A stretch of 64,000 nt of DNA from Varroa destructor. Taxonomy: Eukaryota > Arthropoda > Arachnida > Mesostigmata > Varroidae. The position numbers were made by a program, and so were the translations under genes. Where the stretch lies: positions 16,105,557 through 16,169,556 of the forward strand of contig NW_019211456.1 of assembly GCF_002443255.2 (NCBI RefSeq). Direction: 5' to 3'. Under the pieces are notes generated by a model. The model saw only the letters and a program-made list of their open reading frames with translations. It ran no database searches and was not told where the DNA came from. This document shows positions 41,001 through 52,888 of the stretch, one piece after another. Within the stretch, counting starts at the first letter, position 1. The number at the start of each line of letters is the position of its first letter.

Positions 41001-41100
41001 TAGAGCTTGCGTAGCGGTCAATACTCGTTGCATGACTTCATGACATGGCTTTTCTTATGTATTCTAGCTTTGTTTTGACAACGTACAAATCACCCAACCC
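35100..41100. other. Gene-poor AT-rich DNA left of ALIX
   Basis: No gene supported over about 6 kb. A 13-bp inverted repeat lies at 37073-37101. A 108-codon open frame at 40254-40580, preceded by TTTGCACAG, is low in GC and within chance expectation. Confidence 0.5.
37073..37101. repeat. Inverted repeat, 13-bp perfect arms, 3-nt spacer
   Basis: CAAATTTCATTTT (37073-37085), TTC, AAAATGAAATTTG (37089-37101). An AT-rich hairpin with no evident function. Confidence 0.7.
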
Positions 41101-41114
41101 ATAAGCGAAGTGAC

Positions 41115-43619
41115 CTATTGAGGTGGAGGCGGCTGTTTGTACGCTTCCGTCGGATATTGCTGAACAAACGCGGCATAATTTTGAGGCGGTTGTGGCGGCT
41201 GATATCCAGGCGGCATACTGTACGGATTGTAGCCCGTTGGCATAGGCACCTGGTACATGGGATAACCCGCTGGATATGGATAAGTATAAGCTGGTTGGGG
41301 CATACCCGTTGGCTGGTTAGGATAAGGCAGTGGCGCTGTAGTGGGGGAGGACGCCGGTGCAGAACTAGTTGGGGCTAGCTTAGGTGTCTGCGATGCCTGA
41401 TAGACCGGCTGCGTCGGTGGCAGTGAACCTGCAGGCAGCGAAGCTGCCTCAGCCAGGGTCTTCGTCAGATCTTTGACCAACTCCTCCTTCTCCGTCTTGC
41501 GGGCGAAGCAAAAGTCGTTGACCTTGGTCTGGTGGTTCAACAGCAGGTTCGTGAGTTCCCCGTAAAACTTAAGGCCCTCGTCGAGATTGCCCATGATCTC
41601 GTTAAAGGCGCTATGGGCGGCGGCCAGATTCTTGAGCATATCTTCACGCTTATCTCCACCGCCGCCTATGCGTCGAGTGAATTCTTGATGAGCACTTTGA
41701 ATCTGAGAAATCAGCGACTCTTGTGTGGATAGAGACTCTCGAACCCGCTGCTGTAGCGCACCTAAAGCCTGGCCAAGTGCTTCGGCTGTCATTGCCGCCT
41801 CGTTAATAGCGCCGTCTGCTTGCATTGCTTGCAAAAACTGTTGCTTTATATTGACCGTTGCTGATTTTAGCTCAAATTCGATAACTTCCCGCTCGCTGGT
41901 CAGTCGGTCAACCTCTCGCATAAGTTTGCGCAGGGTCGTTACCTCTGGCGCGGTTGTGCATGCAGTACCGGTGCTGCCTTGAGGTATGTTACCGCTCAAT
42001 TCGTTTTCCGATCCTCCAAGCAGTACGATTGAGTAGCGGAACTTTTGAAATTTCTCTTGCACGACCTGATCGGCTACTACCGCTTTGTCGATAACACTAC
42101 GGTATTTGTTCACAGTCTCGCGCATGGTCTGATTAAGCTTAGAAGACGGCAGGCGTGTCCATTTTTCCTTGAACTGATTTTTCATTATTGTATCTGACTG
42201 TTCCTCATCGTCGAGCATTCTTTGCGATTCGTCGATGATCTCCCGGTTCCGTTGAAGCTGCGGACCTAACTCATTCATCTTGTCTTCCAGAGCCTTGATA
42301 CCACCCTTACTGCGAATCTCTTGCGCCTTTTGCTGAATACTGGGTGGCAGCTGCGCTCCACCGGGCACATCTTCGATGGCCGCAGGCAGGTTAAGTGAGG
42401 CGAGGACTCCGTTTAGTAGCTGCGTGGCTTGTTTTAGTCGACCAATCTCTTCGTTTACTACCTCGCTTTTCTTTGCCTCTACCTTCTGACATCCCTGTGA
42501 GACGGATACCGGAAGTAGAGACTCGAACAGATCTTCACGCTTGTCACCCTGCGTCAGAGGTGAACTGAGTGCGATTGCTTTGGCCAAAACGGCCGGTTTG
42601 ATTGTACAGAGCTGCTTAACTTCAGGAATACGGGCATGGTAGATGAAATCGTTATCTTTCTTCGTTTCTTCGTAGTAGCGATTTGCTCGCCGTTGAATGT
42701 CAAGGAAATGGTCACCGATTTGTATCGACGTCATTTGGCCCTTTTTCGTCTGGACGATCTTGAAGTTGTCGAGCGCAACTTGCAGTCGTGCAAGCTCTTC
42801 GCCTACTTCTTTTTCCGCACGAGCACTCATTGCCTTGTGATACTGAGTGACCGCCCGAAAAGCAGCTTCTTTAAGCTGTACGATCGTGAACCACTCTCGA
42901 TCCCACAGGCCACGAAGCTGCTCCCTGCTCATCAACTTGTTCGCATCCGTATAAAGCTCTTCACACTGACTTGCAATTTGAGCTAAGAGCACGTCCCTTT
43001 TACCATCCTTAGCTGCTTTATGGTAGAAGCATTCCTGCGCTTGAGCGACACACAAAGTGTAAAGCACAGTTAGGGTATCAGGATGAAGATCTGCTGTCAG
43101 GCTGTCTTGGGTGATTGTCTGGGCTGATGACCTAAGATAGTGATAGACACCAGCAGCCATCTGAAAATATTTTGTAGACGTCTTCAGACACTCATCATCT
43201 GTCGTATCGGCTCCTTGACTGGCCGCGATCTGGCTCAGCATTGCGCCGTAATTAAACAGGATGCAGCTTTTCTCATAGCCTAGGCACATTAGCGTCAAAC
43301 TACTCGAACTTCCGAAAAACCCTCCTTTATCAAAGGCATCCTTCCACTTGAATGGAATTTGTACGTCGTGTGCGGGAACTTTCGATTCAAGTGACACCAA
43401 CTGATCGTAGTAGGTCGACATGGCATCCACGGACGACTGATGTTTGTCGAGTGTTCTCCATGTTGCATTTTTACGCATCGAATTTAAGGTTTGGAGGGCC
43501 GCCTGATACTCTTGCTGCTCATCTTTGCCTGTATATAAACTCGAAAATACCTGTGTTAATGGTTTGATTAGGTCAACCTCCGAGGTCTTTTTAAGTGGTA
43601 TAGCAATGTATCCTGCCAT
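41115..43619 (-). CDS. PDCD6IP: ALIX / programmed cell death 6-interacting protein, single exon
   Basis: ESCRT-associated adaptor working in multivesicular-body sorting, abscission and membrane repair, linking cargo to CHMP4. The protein is 834 residues, against 868 in human. The start at 43619 is the first in-frame ATG after an upstream TAA and reads MAGYIAIPLKKTSEVDL, matching the family start. Domains in order: Bro1 domain, about residues 1-360, with FKWKDAFDKG, LGYEKSC and KKDNDFIYHARIP (about 320-331); a coiled V domain, about 360-725; and a proline-rich tail, about 728-834. The tail keeps YPYPAGYPMYQVPMPTGYNP, the ALG-2-binding type. I see no P(S/T)AP motif for TSG101 and no GPP-type CEP55 site in it. 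The gene has no introns. It is head-to-head with PDAP1, 759 bp between start codons. Identification is firm. Confidence 0.96.
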   Translation of the reverse strand: MAGYIAIPLKKTSEVDLIKPLTQVFSSLYTGKDEQQEYQAALQTLNSMRKNATWRTLDKHQSSVDAMSTYYDQLVSLESKVPAHDVQIPFKWKDAFDKGGFFGSSSSLTLMCLGYEKSCILFNYGAMLSQIAASQGADTTDDECLKTSTKYFQMAAGVYHYLRSSAQTITQDSLTADLHPDTLTVLYTLCVAQAQECFYHKAAKDGKRDVLLAQIASQCEELYTDANKLMSREQLRGLWDREWFTIVQLKEAAFRAVTQYHKAMSARAEKEVGEELARLQVALDNFKIVQTKKGQMTSIQIGDHFLDIQRRANRYYEETKKDNDFIYHARIPEVKQLCTIKPAVLAKAIALSSPLTQGDKREDLFESLLPVSVSQGCQKVEAKKSEVVNEEIGRLKQATQLLNGVLASLNLPAAIEDVPGGAQLPPSIQQKAQEIRSKGGIKALEDKMNELGPQLQRNREIIDESQRMLDDEEQSDTIMKNQFKEKWTRLPSSKLNQTMRETVNKYRSVIDKAVVADQVVQEKFQKFRYSIVLLGGSENELSGNIPQGSTGTACTTAPEVTTLRKLMREVDRLTSEREVIEFELKSATVNIKQQFLQAMQADGAINEAAMTAEALGQALGALQQRVRESLSTQESLISQIQSAHQEFTRRIGGGGDKREDMLKNLAAAHSAFNEIMGNLDEGLKFYGELTNLLLNHQTKVNDFCFARKTEKEELVKDLTKTLAEAASLPAGSLPPTQPVYQASQTPKLAPTSSAPASSPTTAPLPYPNQPTGMPQPAYTYPYPAGYPMYQVPMPTGYNPYSMPPGYQPPQPPQNYAAFVQQYPTEAYKQPPPPQ

Positions 43620-44378
43620 AACTGGGCCGCTGGCTGTTGCCAGTTTTTTCAGAAAGCTGCTCTTCTGCTTCCCGACACCGCCTACAAGTACTAGAGGAAA
43701 CACTTAGAACGTAGTGATCTGCTTAAGTAGCGGCTATGGCCACGTAACACGAATGACGCACTTTGATTTCTCTTCTCATTCAGCAGAGGTGCAAAATAAA
43801 TCAAAAGCAAGGCATTACTGAAGATGAACGAGCACTTTTGGCAACCAACTCTACCCTAACCGGCATTAGTCTCTGCACGTTCCGTAATGAGTCCTGAAGG
43901 AATCTGATTGCGGTGAACCACGGTGATGACATCTCATTATTATGACTAAGCAGCTGATTGCGATCTCTCCACTTTAATGAGCGACTGCGTTAAAGACCAC
44001 CAGTTGGCGCGCCAAAACGACTCGCGCACATTGGGTCAAATGACAATTCGGGCAGCATTCGTATGACGCACTGGCAAAAGTTAAACTACCTATAACTGAA
44101 GGAATCTCAATTGATTTATGCCAATAATTATGCGAGGCGGATGCGCAACTAGTGAACTTGGGTGTGGCACGTAATATTGCTTGTTGTGGACTCTTTTTAT
44201 ACAGGCTGTTTTCGAACCGATAGAAAATTGCAGACCGCCCGTTCATTAAGCGGGTTCTAGCCCAACAATGCGTTTATTCAGCCGCCTGCTGTCGGAGCTT
44301 TGTCACTAACCATCGCTAGCGTTGCTGCCAAATACTTATTGACTACGTCAGTTTTTCAACTTAGAACTTTTCATCAGA
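43620..44378. promoter_or_regulatory. Shared divergent promoter region of ALIX and PDAP1
   Basis: 759 bp separate the ATGs of two genes pointing away from each other, so both promoters and 5'UTRs should be here. A TTTCCTCTAG acceptor-like site near 43690 could end a 5'UTR intron of ALIX. No TATA box or clear core element was identified. A 90-codon minus-strand frame here has no recognised product. Confidence 0.6.
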
Positions 44379-47300
44379 ATGCCTCCGAAAGGAAAGGGTA
44401 AGTGTAAGGTGGCTGCCGATCGATGTTTAAGCTCGTTTTCGAAACTAAGTCAGCAATCGATATGGCAAACAGGCCTTATACTCCATAAAGGTGTTTGTGT
44501 GTGTACATTGTTAACAATTGCTGTACTGCTGTTAGCTGTGTGTCCATGCGCCTGGCTGGGTGAGCCTATATCGATACAGATGGCCTGGGGCCGCTAGGGG
44601 ACAACACGGCTAACTAAGTAAAAGATGGACTGTACGTGCTTAATACGAAAAATTGAGCGAGCCATATAAACAAGTTTGTTATTAATGTCAAACCTAACAT
44701 TGTTGTACAGAAGTCATAAAATGTCAAACTGCTCTAACATGTTTATGTTGTATAAACAGTACCACATACTAGGTAGTGCCGGGTGATAGCTGCTGATTCA
44801 TGTACAGTTGGCTACCCTGTTAATACAATTTTGCAGAGGCCAGTCTCCTTAATATAAAGCAGTTCTTTTCTGTCTCTAAAGAATTTTTGAATCTGATTTG
44901 TTATTTAGCGATCAGGATACCATCAACATTTAGTCTTAAGCATAAATTTAAAGAGGTAAGATGTATTTGATTACTAAGTCCGTCATGTTAAGAAATTACG
45001 TACTGTACTTAATGGTTTATTTATTTTCGCTTGGCTGTAACGGTACTTTTATACTGTAAAGTTGTACTGGTTAATTATTTTAAACATGGTAAATCTAATG
45101 TTCATGTCTTTTTTATCCGCTTTTAAACCGCTTCTTGTTCATAGGCCGCGGGGGAGGTGGTCATAAGGGTCAACCCCGACACTTCACTACCCCAGAGGAG
45201 GTTGCAGCCCAGCAGGAGAAAGAAGAAAAGGAGCGCCAGTGGAGACAACGAAGAAACGATGCCGGAGATGACGATGACGAAAGTGCATCTGGCTCCGAAA
45301 AAGAGTACGTAATACATGAAACAAAATAATCTAGCTATAATCGTTAATATGCGGGGAAATTACTTATCTGACCATTGCAGGGTTCAACACTTCATACTGC
45401 TTTCCGGGAAAGTAGTGATATGCTGCCTGTATTGTTTATTCTCTTATTAGTTATAAACAGGGTATATTTGCACTTATTTTTTGTCAACACAAATACTAGC
45501 GACACGAAAGGGCAATTTTCAAACCAATTAGGGGGGCGAATTCAAGTTCATATCGATTGCCACGTTTTTTTTTCATGGCACTGTTCCTCTAAACTGTTTC
45601 AACTCTATTCGCAATTTCTAGATAGCAAGCTAGAAGCCAATGCAGCGATTCATGCAAGAATACCTATCACATTAAAATATTCTACTTATTCCAATCGATA
45701 GAACTCAAGATGAGCTATTTTTTAAATTTCCCAATTTTTTGTGCTCGTAGCGATTCTGACATTGCATTACCGATCACCCCGTTAATCACCATTCCGTATT
45801 ATACAATTTGTCAATCATATAATACGAGATCGGCTATGTAAGTTTTTACTTTGTTATATGAGGGCATGTTGTTATGTAAGTTTTAATAATATCCGGAGTC
45901 CCATCGCTACGAGCAATCCGCATCAGCTCTGTTTGAATACAAACCTTAAACGCATCGTTACGCCAAATATGACGGGTTATGGTGTATTGAAATTACTGGA
46001 CTGCCAATTGAGTTCACAGATCAAATAAGTAAAGGATTCTCAGAAAAACTATGTCTATAGACTGATCGAACGGTTAATAGATATCATTGTAAATAATCGT
46101 GTCGCGATAAATATTAGAACCATAGTTTAGCAAATCACGTAATAAGGTTTAGCTCATCTGACTAGTGAAGCATCAAGGAGAGAACCATAGAAAAATATCT
46201 TCCAATATCAAACAATGTCAAAAAGACCTCGCATGTACAACATGAACGAATTAACAGTCAATAATTGAGTAATTATTCTTAAACAAATACATATTCATAG
46301 GAATGAAATTTGCTGTAATTATGACTTACTATCATATATAGCGTATAGTTAAAGACTTCGTATTTGCACGGTACAAATTAGTCTGCTAAAAACCTTAGAT
46401 TGCAGAAAAGAGAAACGAGGATGTTTAGTTGTGAATAACTGCTTGTTGTTTTATCTATTATATATCTGTTTATTGGTATATGAATAACCTTTGGACTAGT
46501 GTAACTAGAATGAACTTTCAAGATGTATTGTTGTACTTATATATTTTTCACATTTGTCCCACAATTCCGGCAGCTTCTGGACAGCCATGGATTTGCGTTC
46601 GCATTCCTATATGTAACTTTTCCATCTATGGCATTAGTGACATAGTGAATTGATACTTTTTAGAGAACGGAAAGCCCCATAACACGAGCTTATATCAAGA
46701 GGACAATCGGATTGAAGCCAACTTTAGGTATTCCTTTGCTTAGCCTAGAAAGAAATTGAGGCATAGTGATGAGTTCCAACGTTATCATTAAGTAACCGGA
46801 CTGGATCCTTCTGACTGTCCATGTCTTTCGCATGACTCGAGATAACGGGCTGCATTCATTGTTTCTTTTTCAGCCACTATCTTATAGTAGCAAATGCCCT
46901 CGATGTCCACTGCAAGCACTACAATAAGATTACATTCAAATTTTGTCCAAACTGCCAACGAACTCAATTTTTTTCTAAAGCTACTCCAGTCTCTCACCTG
47001 GTCCCTATCCGACTGGCGGTAGAGATTGAACCATATATCGTCTATGGCGACCGTATGTTCCAAGCGTGTTTTTTATTGAGTAAAGTTCTGAAAACTGCTC
47101 GTGGAATATATCTGGAAAAGCCGTTTTGATTGAGGCGATGCATTCGGGCAACTGAACCTGATTACCTCCTTACTGGACTTCAACAGTCCGATCACTATTA
47201 AATGTTTGGATCATTTGCTAAATGTAGATTTTCGAAATTAGAGGATGTTTTCCTTCCTGAACTCATTTCGCCTGAAAAAAAGTCCAAAAAAATTAAAGGG

Positions 47301-48487
47301 TTTACCAGTCAGATTTCTTCTAGTTCGACACAAAATTCAGAAATTATTAAATTTCAGAGTCAATCTAATACTAAGTAACAATCTAATACTTTCAAAGACT
47401 GATTACCTTATTAATATCGCGATACGTTCATTGCTACTACAGGGATTCCCTTCGCTCCCCGTATCTGAGTAATCCAATTATTTAAGTTATGAGATGGCCA
47501 TTTTTATGCCAGTTTTCATCATCATGGCATATATACACCTGCAACCTTACTGTGTCGAGCGTCATCATCTTCTCACAATCATATTTTAGAGGCAAAAACA
47601 TTCGCTCTGAAGTCGATTCGTCCGAAATTGTTGTTTGAATTATAATTCCCAATGGAACATTTGTTTATAACACGTTAACATCTACCTCGGTTGTTTTTGT
47701 ATATTGTATCTTTTACAGTAGACGGATACGCATTTATAAAATGGGCGCGAAACGCTCAATAACTTAATTTGTCTTCTAGATATTCACCAGTTCATTAGAT
47801 ACTTTGAAATGTTTCCTTATGCACAGATCGTCAGAGGAATCTAGCGAGGAAGAAGAAGAAGAAACTAAGAAGAAGGGCGTTGAAGGTTTGATCGAGATCG
47901 ACAACCCTAACCGAGTTGTCAGGAAAGTGAAGAAAGTATCGGCTGTTACGGATCAGGATCAGCCAGCTCAGCTCAGCCGCCGAGAGCGTGAGGAAATTGA
48001 AAAACAACGCAATAAGGCACATTACGAAAAGCTCCACGCTGCCGGTCTCACTGAACAGGTAAAGCGTTGCGAAATTCACATTTATGTAGCACGTAGGATG
48101 CCGTCGTTGTTTTGAGGCTCAAGCAATAATTACACAAGCCACTTAGCGAACCCGGGTTAACTATAGCGCAAAAAAATAGGTTTGCAGCGCCTGAGACTAG
48201 GAGGACGCATTTAGTTAGGTTTGGTAGACTTACAAGTTCTATCTCTTCTATCTTGGTACGAGGAATTTCTTACGTGCTGTTAGACGATTAGCTATGCTGC
48301 CCTTTGTTTTTATCTATCGCCGTCATCACCAACGCTTGACGTAAAAATTTACTTGTCTCTTGTCTAGGCTCGCGCTGACTTGGCTCGCTTGGCGATCATA
48401 CGAAAACAGCGGGAAGAGCAGGCACGCAAGAAAGCTGAAGAAAAACGACTCGCCGAGGCAAAAGCTGCCGCAGCGGGCAAAAAGTAG
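44379..48487 (+). CDS. PDAP1: PDAP1, 28 kDa heat- and acid-stable phosphoprotein homologue
   Basis: Small, charged, intrinsically disordered phosphoprotein, first described in mammals as a PDGF-A-associated protein; its molecular role is poorly defined. Exons: 44379-44397, 45145-45304, 47827-48058 and 48368-48487, GT-AG introns in phases 1, 2 and 0. They give 176 residues, against 181 in human. Landmarks in order: start [38 protein letters not shown], an acidic serine tract [12 protein letters not shown] likely phosphorylated, [17 protein letters not shown], the family core [13 protein letters not shown], and a basic coiled end [18 protein letters not shown]. The first exon has only 19 coding bases, which easily hides the true start. 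Intron 2 (2.5 kb) carries a transposon relic on the opposite strand. Identification is firm. Confidence 0.95.
46737..47140 (-). mobile_element. Decayed mariner/Tc1-type transposase fragment
   Basis: In PDAP1 intron 2, antisense to the gene. Fragments in shifted frames follow transposase order. Near 47085-47135 there is a helix-turn-helix-end-like [20 protein letters not shown]. At 46788-47063 an open frame has [25 protein letters not shown] and [11 protein letters not shown], like the family's VDINGIC...GTMNA..Y stretch. After a stop, in another frame, comes DNVGTHH, like the DNARPH second catalytic aspartate motif. Frameshifts and stops make it inactive. Terminal inverted repeats were not found, so the element's limits are unknown. 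The superfamily call rests on these motifs only. Confidence 0.6.
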
Positions 48488-48537
48488 GATTGCGGTTCTC
48501 AGTTCTCAGCATATAGACACAAATCACCATCTTAGAG

Positions 48538-48791
48538 AAGGAAGGAGTATCGCGGCGATGAGGGATGGCGGAAGGAGTATGAAAACACGAGTTTCCGGCA
48601 AATACAAAAAGCGTCGAGGGGGGAAATCGAATACACGATTTCGATAAAATGTCATACGCACTAACACTTCATCGATTTCATATAATCATTTTTCTTTCTC
48701 GGCGCTTCCTGCACTTCCCAAAACATAGCACTGGGAACTCGTGTTTTCATACTCCTTCCGCCACCCCTCATCGTCGCGATACTCCTTCCTT
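48538..48791. repeat. Long inverted repeat beside the assembly gap
   Basis: Arms 48538-48596 and 48733-48791, about 59 nt each, are reverse complements with only a few mismatches, separated by 136 nt. Each arm contains GGAAGGAGTAT twice. It begins 50 nt past the PDAP1 stop, so the PDAP1 3'UTR could fold into a long double strand. The 100-N gap starts 14 nt after the right arm. Confidence 0.85.
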
Positions 48792-48805
48792 TTCTATGAT
48801 GGGAT

Positions 48806-48905
48806 NNNNNNNNNNNNNNNNNNNNNNNNNNNNNNNNNNNNNNNNNNNNNNNNNNNNNNNNNNNNNNNNNNNNNNNNNNNNNNNNNNNNNNNNNNNNNNN
48901 NNNNN
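48806..48905. other. Assembly gap of 100 N
   Basis: Exactly 100 undetermined bases, the usual length for a gap of unknown size, bounded by an inverted repeat on the left and an AT microsatellite (48906-48921) on the right. Confidence 0.99.
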
Positions 48906-48999
48906 TATATATATATATATAGGTTTACGGTAAACTTTAAATGTGATGTGTGAAATGCAACCAGAGATGGAGCACAAGAGTTTAATAAGCGAGATCGCC

Positions 49000-51900
49000 A
49001 GGGGGAGACAAAATGAGTGTAGATGGACCAAAGTAACTTTTCAATAATTAATTAGCAAAGCTGACTAGATGCCATTACTGAAGGTGCTCCCCTTTTAGCA
49101 TGAGAAATAGCGAACATTTTGACCATCACTATGTTCGTTCCTTTCTCGTTAAAAAACCGCAACCTTGTTCAGACCTATTTAAGCATTTTTCTAAAACATG
49201 ATATCGATATTTTGCATTGTTCATCGGTGTCTTTCGTGTTGAAATATAAAAGTAGGTGGCTACATACGGCAGTAATGTATGTGAAAAAGATATGCAAAAA
49301 ACGATGGTTGGAAGTGATTTTACATGCGATGGCCCATGAAGATAGAGGTTGAAATTTTTTTTGAAAAAACGTTTTACGCATTGGTCGTTGTCAGTTCGAT
49401 CCTGAAGTGAATAGAAAGCTGTTTGTGTTTAAAACACATCTGTGAAAATACGATTAATATGCTTCTGCGGAAAACTGTCAATTGAAAGACACCTAAATAT
49501 TTATTCCGATAATCACATACTAATAGCTAATCCGCGTATACACTAGTCCGTTCGCTAATATCTACATAATTGTTTGATAATCACTATGTAGTTACTAAAT
49601 TAAAGTGTGTCAACTTTTGCCATCATTGTTGTTATTATAATATTATGTTATTGTAATTTGCGTGCTCAAAGCCGGTGCAACGCATTTTTGGGCAACTTAC
49701 TGTTAACCGTTGTTTTGTGGTATGGTGAAAGCTTAAACTGGTAAATACAACAAGGTACTGATTGATAATCCCAGTGTTTTCCTATGTCAGCCTGCCTGGT
49801 CCGGTTCTTTTCGTTGGTTCCCCCTGAGTGACTGTTGAGGTATGATCGGCGCTTAATTTTGTATGAAATCTTGTTACGACTGTCAGGCGGATGCGTGAAG
49901 TCGGAGTCATGTATGGACCGCTGTTTAAGAGAATACACTATCCAACCACAAAAGAGCTAATGCGTCCAATGTGTATATTTTTTAGACGGTATGACTGCGC
50001 TTGACCGCTAATACGAATGTGTCTATTATATAAAAAGGATATAGAAAAAAGAAAAGTATAAACAATTATAGAGAGGTGTTATATGGTTTGTTCCGTGTGA
50101 TTGGCACGATTATAAAATAACAAAAAGTCATTAATCCGCGAATCTTAGAGAGACTGTGGTTCCGTAAAACGATCAGAGAAAGAGATAAACGTCGAAGTCA
50201 ACAAACATCCCGTGAGTGTATGACTAATTTACCGTCGATTCATTGACTCAACTGAAACCGAATGAGCTACCTATAATAAAAGGGAATAATTCACGTAAGC
50301 AAAAACACGTGATTTTGTTCGTGGTTATTATCCTTGTTGTGTCGTCTCTGTGATTATACGAAGCGCTGACGAAGATAAGATTATTTTGTTTAGAGCATGC
50401 AAAATGTCGTTCAAAAGTATTATTTAATTACATTCATTAGTGTTGCTTGCCTTAAAATTAACATAGTAAAAGCTAATTTGCGTAAAAGTAGAAAAGGAGA
50501 TTCCTATTAAATGAGTCCGTTGGTTGTTTATAATTATATATATATCAATATTTGATTGATTGAATTGAGCAGTCATCAAAATAAACACTCTCAAGATATT
50601 TGAAGCTATTTTAGCTATAGTTAGAAAACCATGCAAAAGTTAGTTACGAACAGAACGCTTGGTGCTGTACTTTTTTTTTTCTGTATTCTGAATTACTTTC
50701 TAGCTTTTTATTTGATTCAGTATATTTGATATAAAATTATCTTAGATCATAAATATGACTTGATTTTAAATTATGGTTGAAAAAATGATAGTCACTACAC
50801 GTTGTATGCAATTCAAACCCTATTGATTGCTTAAGAGAATTGACAGTAAAATATTAAATATCTAGAAATAGAATCGAATTGCTACAGTTTGGTCCTCTAG
50901 AGGTTTTGACCTACGAGTACAAAAGAGCGTTCGTCTCGAAAAGTGCTCTTTGAAAACCTTGATAAATTTGAAAGGAAGTAATTCCCTGTATGTAAACATG
51001 TGATAATATTGGTTATTTTAAAAAAAACATTTATGTTTAGCATAGGGAGGAATGTGTTTGAATATGCACGTGTCGTGGCTCCTAAGTAAGGCTTCACAGA
51101 AGCTTAAATAAATTAGTATCGGCTTGGGCATAGCCGATAGTCAGAAAGGCCGTTTCTTGCCAAACATGAAAATGTGGGTGGTTCGACCCCAGTTACTTTC
51201 AAGAAACACTTGAGTATGTCGGGGTGAAAATCGGTTGGTATGATCTGTGTAGTTTAAATTGGATAAATTAGACAATAGGTGCAGGCACTTACGACATCCT
51301 AAAATAGATTAGCCATCGTATCACGACGTCATGAAACAGAATTTTGAGTTCCATAGCCGTCAAGCTATCCCTAGGCAATTACGGAACACGTTCCCTTAGT
51401 TTAATCGCCTTGAGTTAAATCGATGAATAAATGACATGAATAAAGCCAAATAAAAAACGTTTCAAAAAACGTTTTATAAAAAGTTTCACGAAACAAAAAT
51501 TACGTTAAGGCTGCGACTATCAAACCACTGTAAGTATAATAGCGCCATTGAGCTACGCATTAGATGAGAGATACTTGAGAACATCTTTTAATAGATCTTG
51601 TAACAAACATGATTTTATTAATTAATTATTAAAAATATATATAAAAATTTAACTAACTAATACCGGCGTCGCCAATAAAGATTGTACAGCAAGTGGAGCT
51701 CACAAAGAGCCCTCAGAAGACTCGTAGAGAGCGAAAAAAAATATATCTTACACCTCAGTCTGAAAAGAGACGCGTTGAGCCAGGTCAAAAAAGCACAAAC
51801 CTAATAAAATTGGTTTTCAAAAAATGCACAAAGTTACTACCGTATGTGTAAGTGTGCATTTGAAATTATACCTAAATTATTGCGTATAGAAGTGACTCAC

Positions 51901-52850
51901 TGTTGGGCTAAACTGTAAAATTATATAAACCGCGTTTCTGGTACATATATATCCGCGTAGGCTGCCTATTCCCACACGATACGTCAGGTTTACAGTGACC
52001 ACAACAACTGGTTCAGTACTAGAATTGTACCAAACTAATACTTACATCTGATATGAAAAATTCTGGGAGAGCTTCTAATGTGCCAAGGTGGACTAAGAGC
52101 GGTTATATAAACGGACATAAACGACTTTTCTTTTTCACAGTAATTTAGTTCAAATATGCTATAGGGTGAGAAATACGAAGCAATGTATATTGAGACCTCG
52201 TCGTAAATGTGGCTGCTTTAGTGTCCCTCGTTTTGATTTTTTTGATGTATGTCGTTGTTCTAATATAAACGTCTATATTTCTAGCATAATTCTCTTCTCC
52301 TAAAAGGATACAACTTAACAGGAATGGCTTAGTGTATTGCATGAACTTTACCTACTTATACCAAAGAAGTGACCGTTGACTACGTGTATATACGCAATGC
52401 ATAATTATCAGTGAAATAGCATTACTGATTGTACATGGTGAGTGGACCATTAAACTGACCCTATGAGGTATCTGCTACGGTTCAACTGGTGCCTATTAGA
52501 AGCTTTCAATATACCCGGGTGTTTCAAATTAGGCGCCCTCACGCAAACTGTCATTTTATATGAAGAGGAACATAATCACACTAAAAGGGTGTACTGCTCA
52601 TTTCCCTTTTATTTTTTTGCTGCTTATGCTGATTGTTAGATTCTTCCTATTGTTCAATACTCCATGTGAAAACTTCTTCAGTCTTGTTAACTATCATTTA
52701 AATTTCATTTTAACCATTACAAGACAGAAGTACATCATTCTATTATAGTGTATGGTACAGTAGCAGCAGTCATTGCACTTCTGTGTTGTTGTCTATACAA
52801 AATTTTTGTACACCGGTCTAGGAGCAAGATGTTAATCAAGGAGAAAGTCG
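49000..52850. other. Gene-poor AT-rich DNA
   Basis: No gene supported. Open frames here are short, low in GC and within chance. A B-box-like GGTTCGACCCC near 51180 lacks a matching acceptor stem. Confidence 0.5.
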
Positions 52851-52855
52851 AGGCG

Positions 52856-52877
52856 AAACGATGGTGAACCATCGTTT
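52856..52877. repeat. Inverted repeat, 10-bp perfect arms, 2-nt spacer
   Basis: AAACGATGGT, GA, ACCATCGTTT. It lies 11 nt before the ATG of a 37-codon open frame. Confidence 0.7.
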
Positions 52878-52888
52878 ACTTTTTTTAT

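Noticed and set aside
43620..43703. 28-codon amino-terminal extension of ALIX
   Set aside because: It begins at GTG rather than ATG, an in-frame TAA lies just before it, and family members start at the later methionine.
41118..43707. Plus-strand frames opposite ALIX
   Set aside because: Shadows of the ALIX coding strand.
51120..51210. B-box-like GGTTCGACCCC suggesting a tRNA or SINE
   Set aside because: The T stem has a mismatch and no acceptor stem or A box could be matched.
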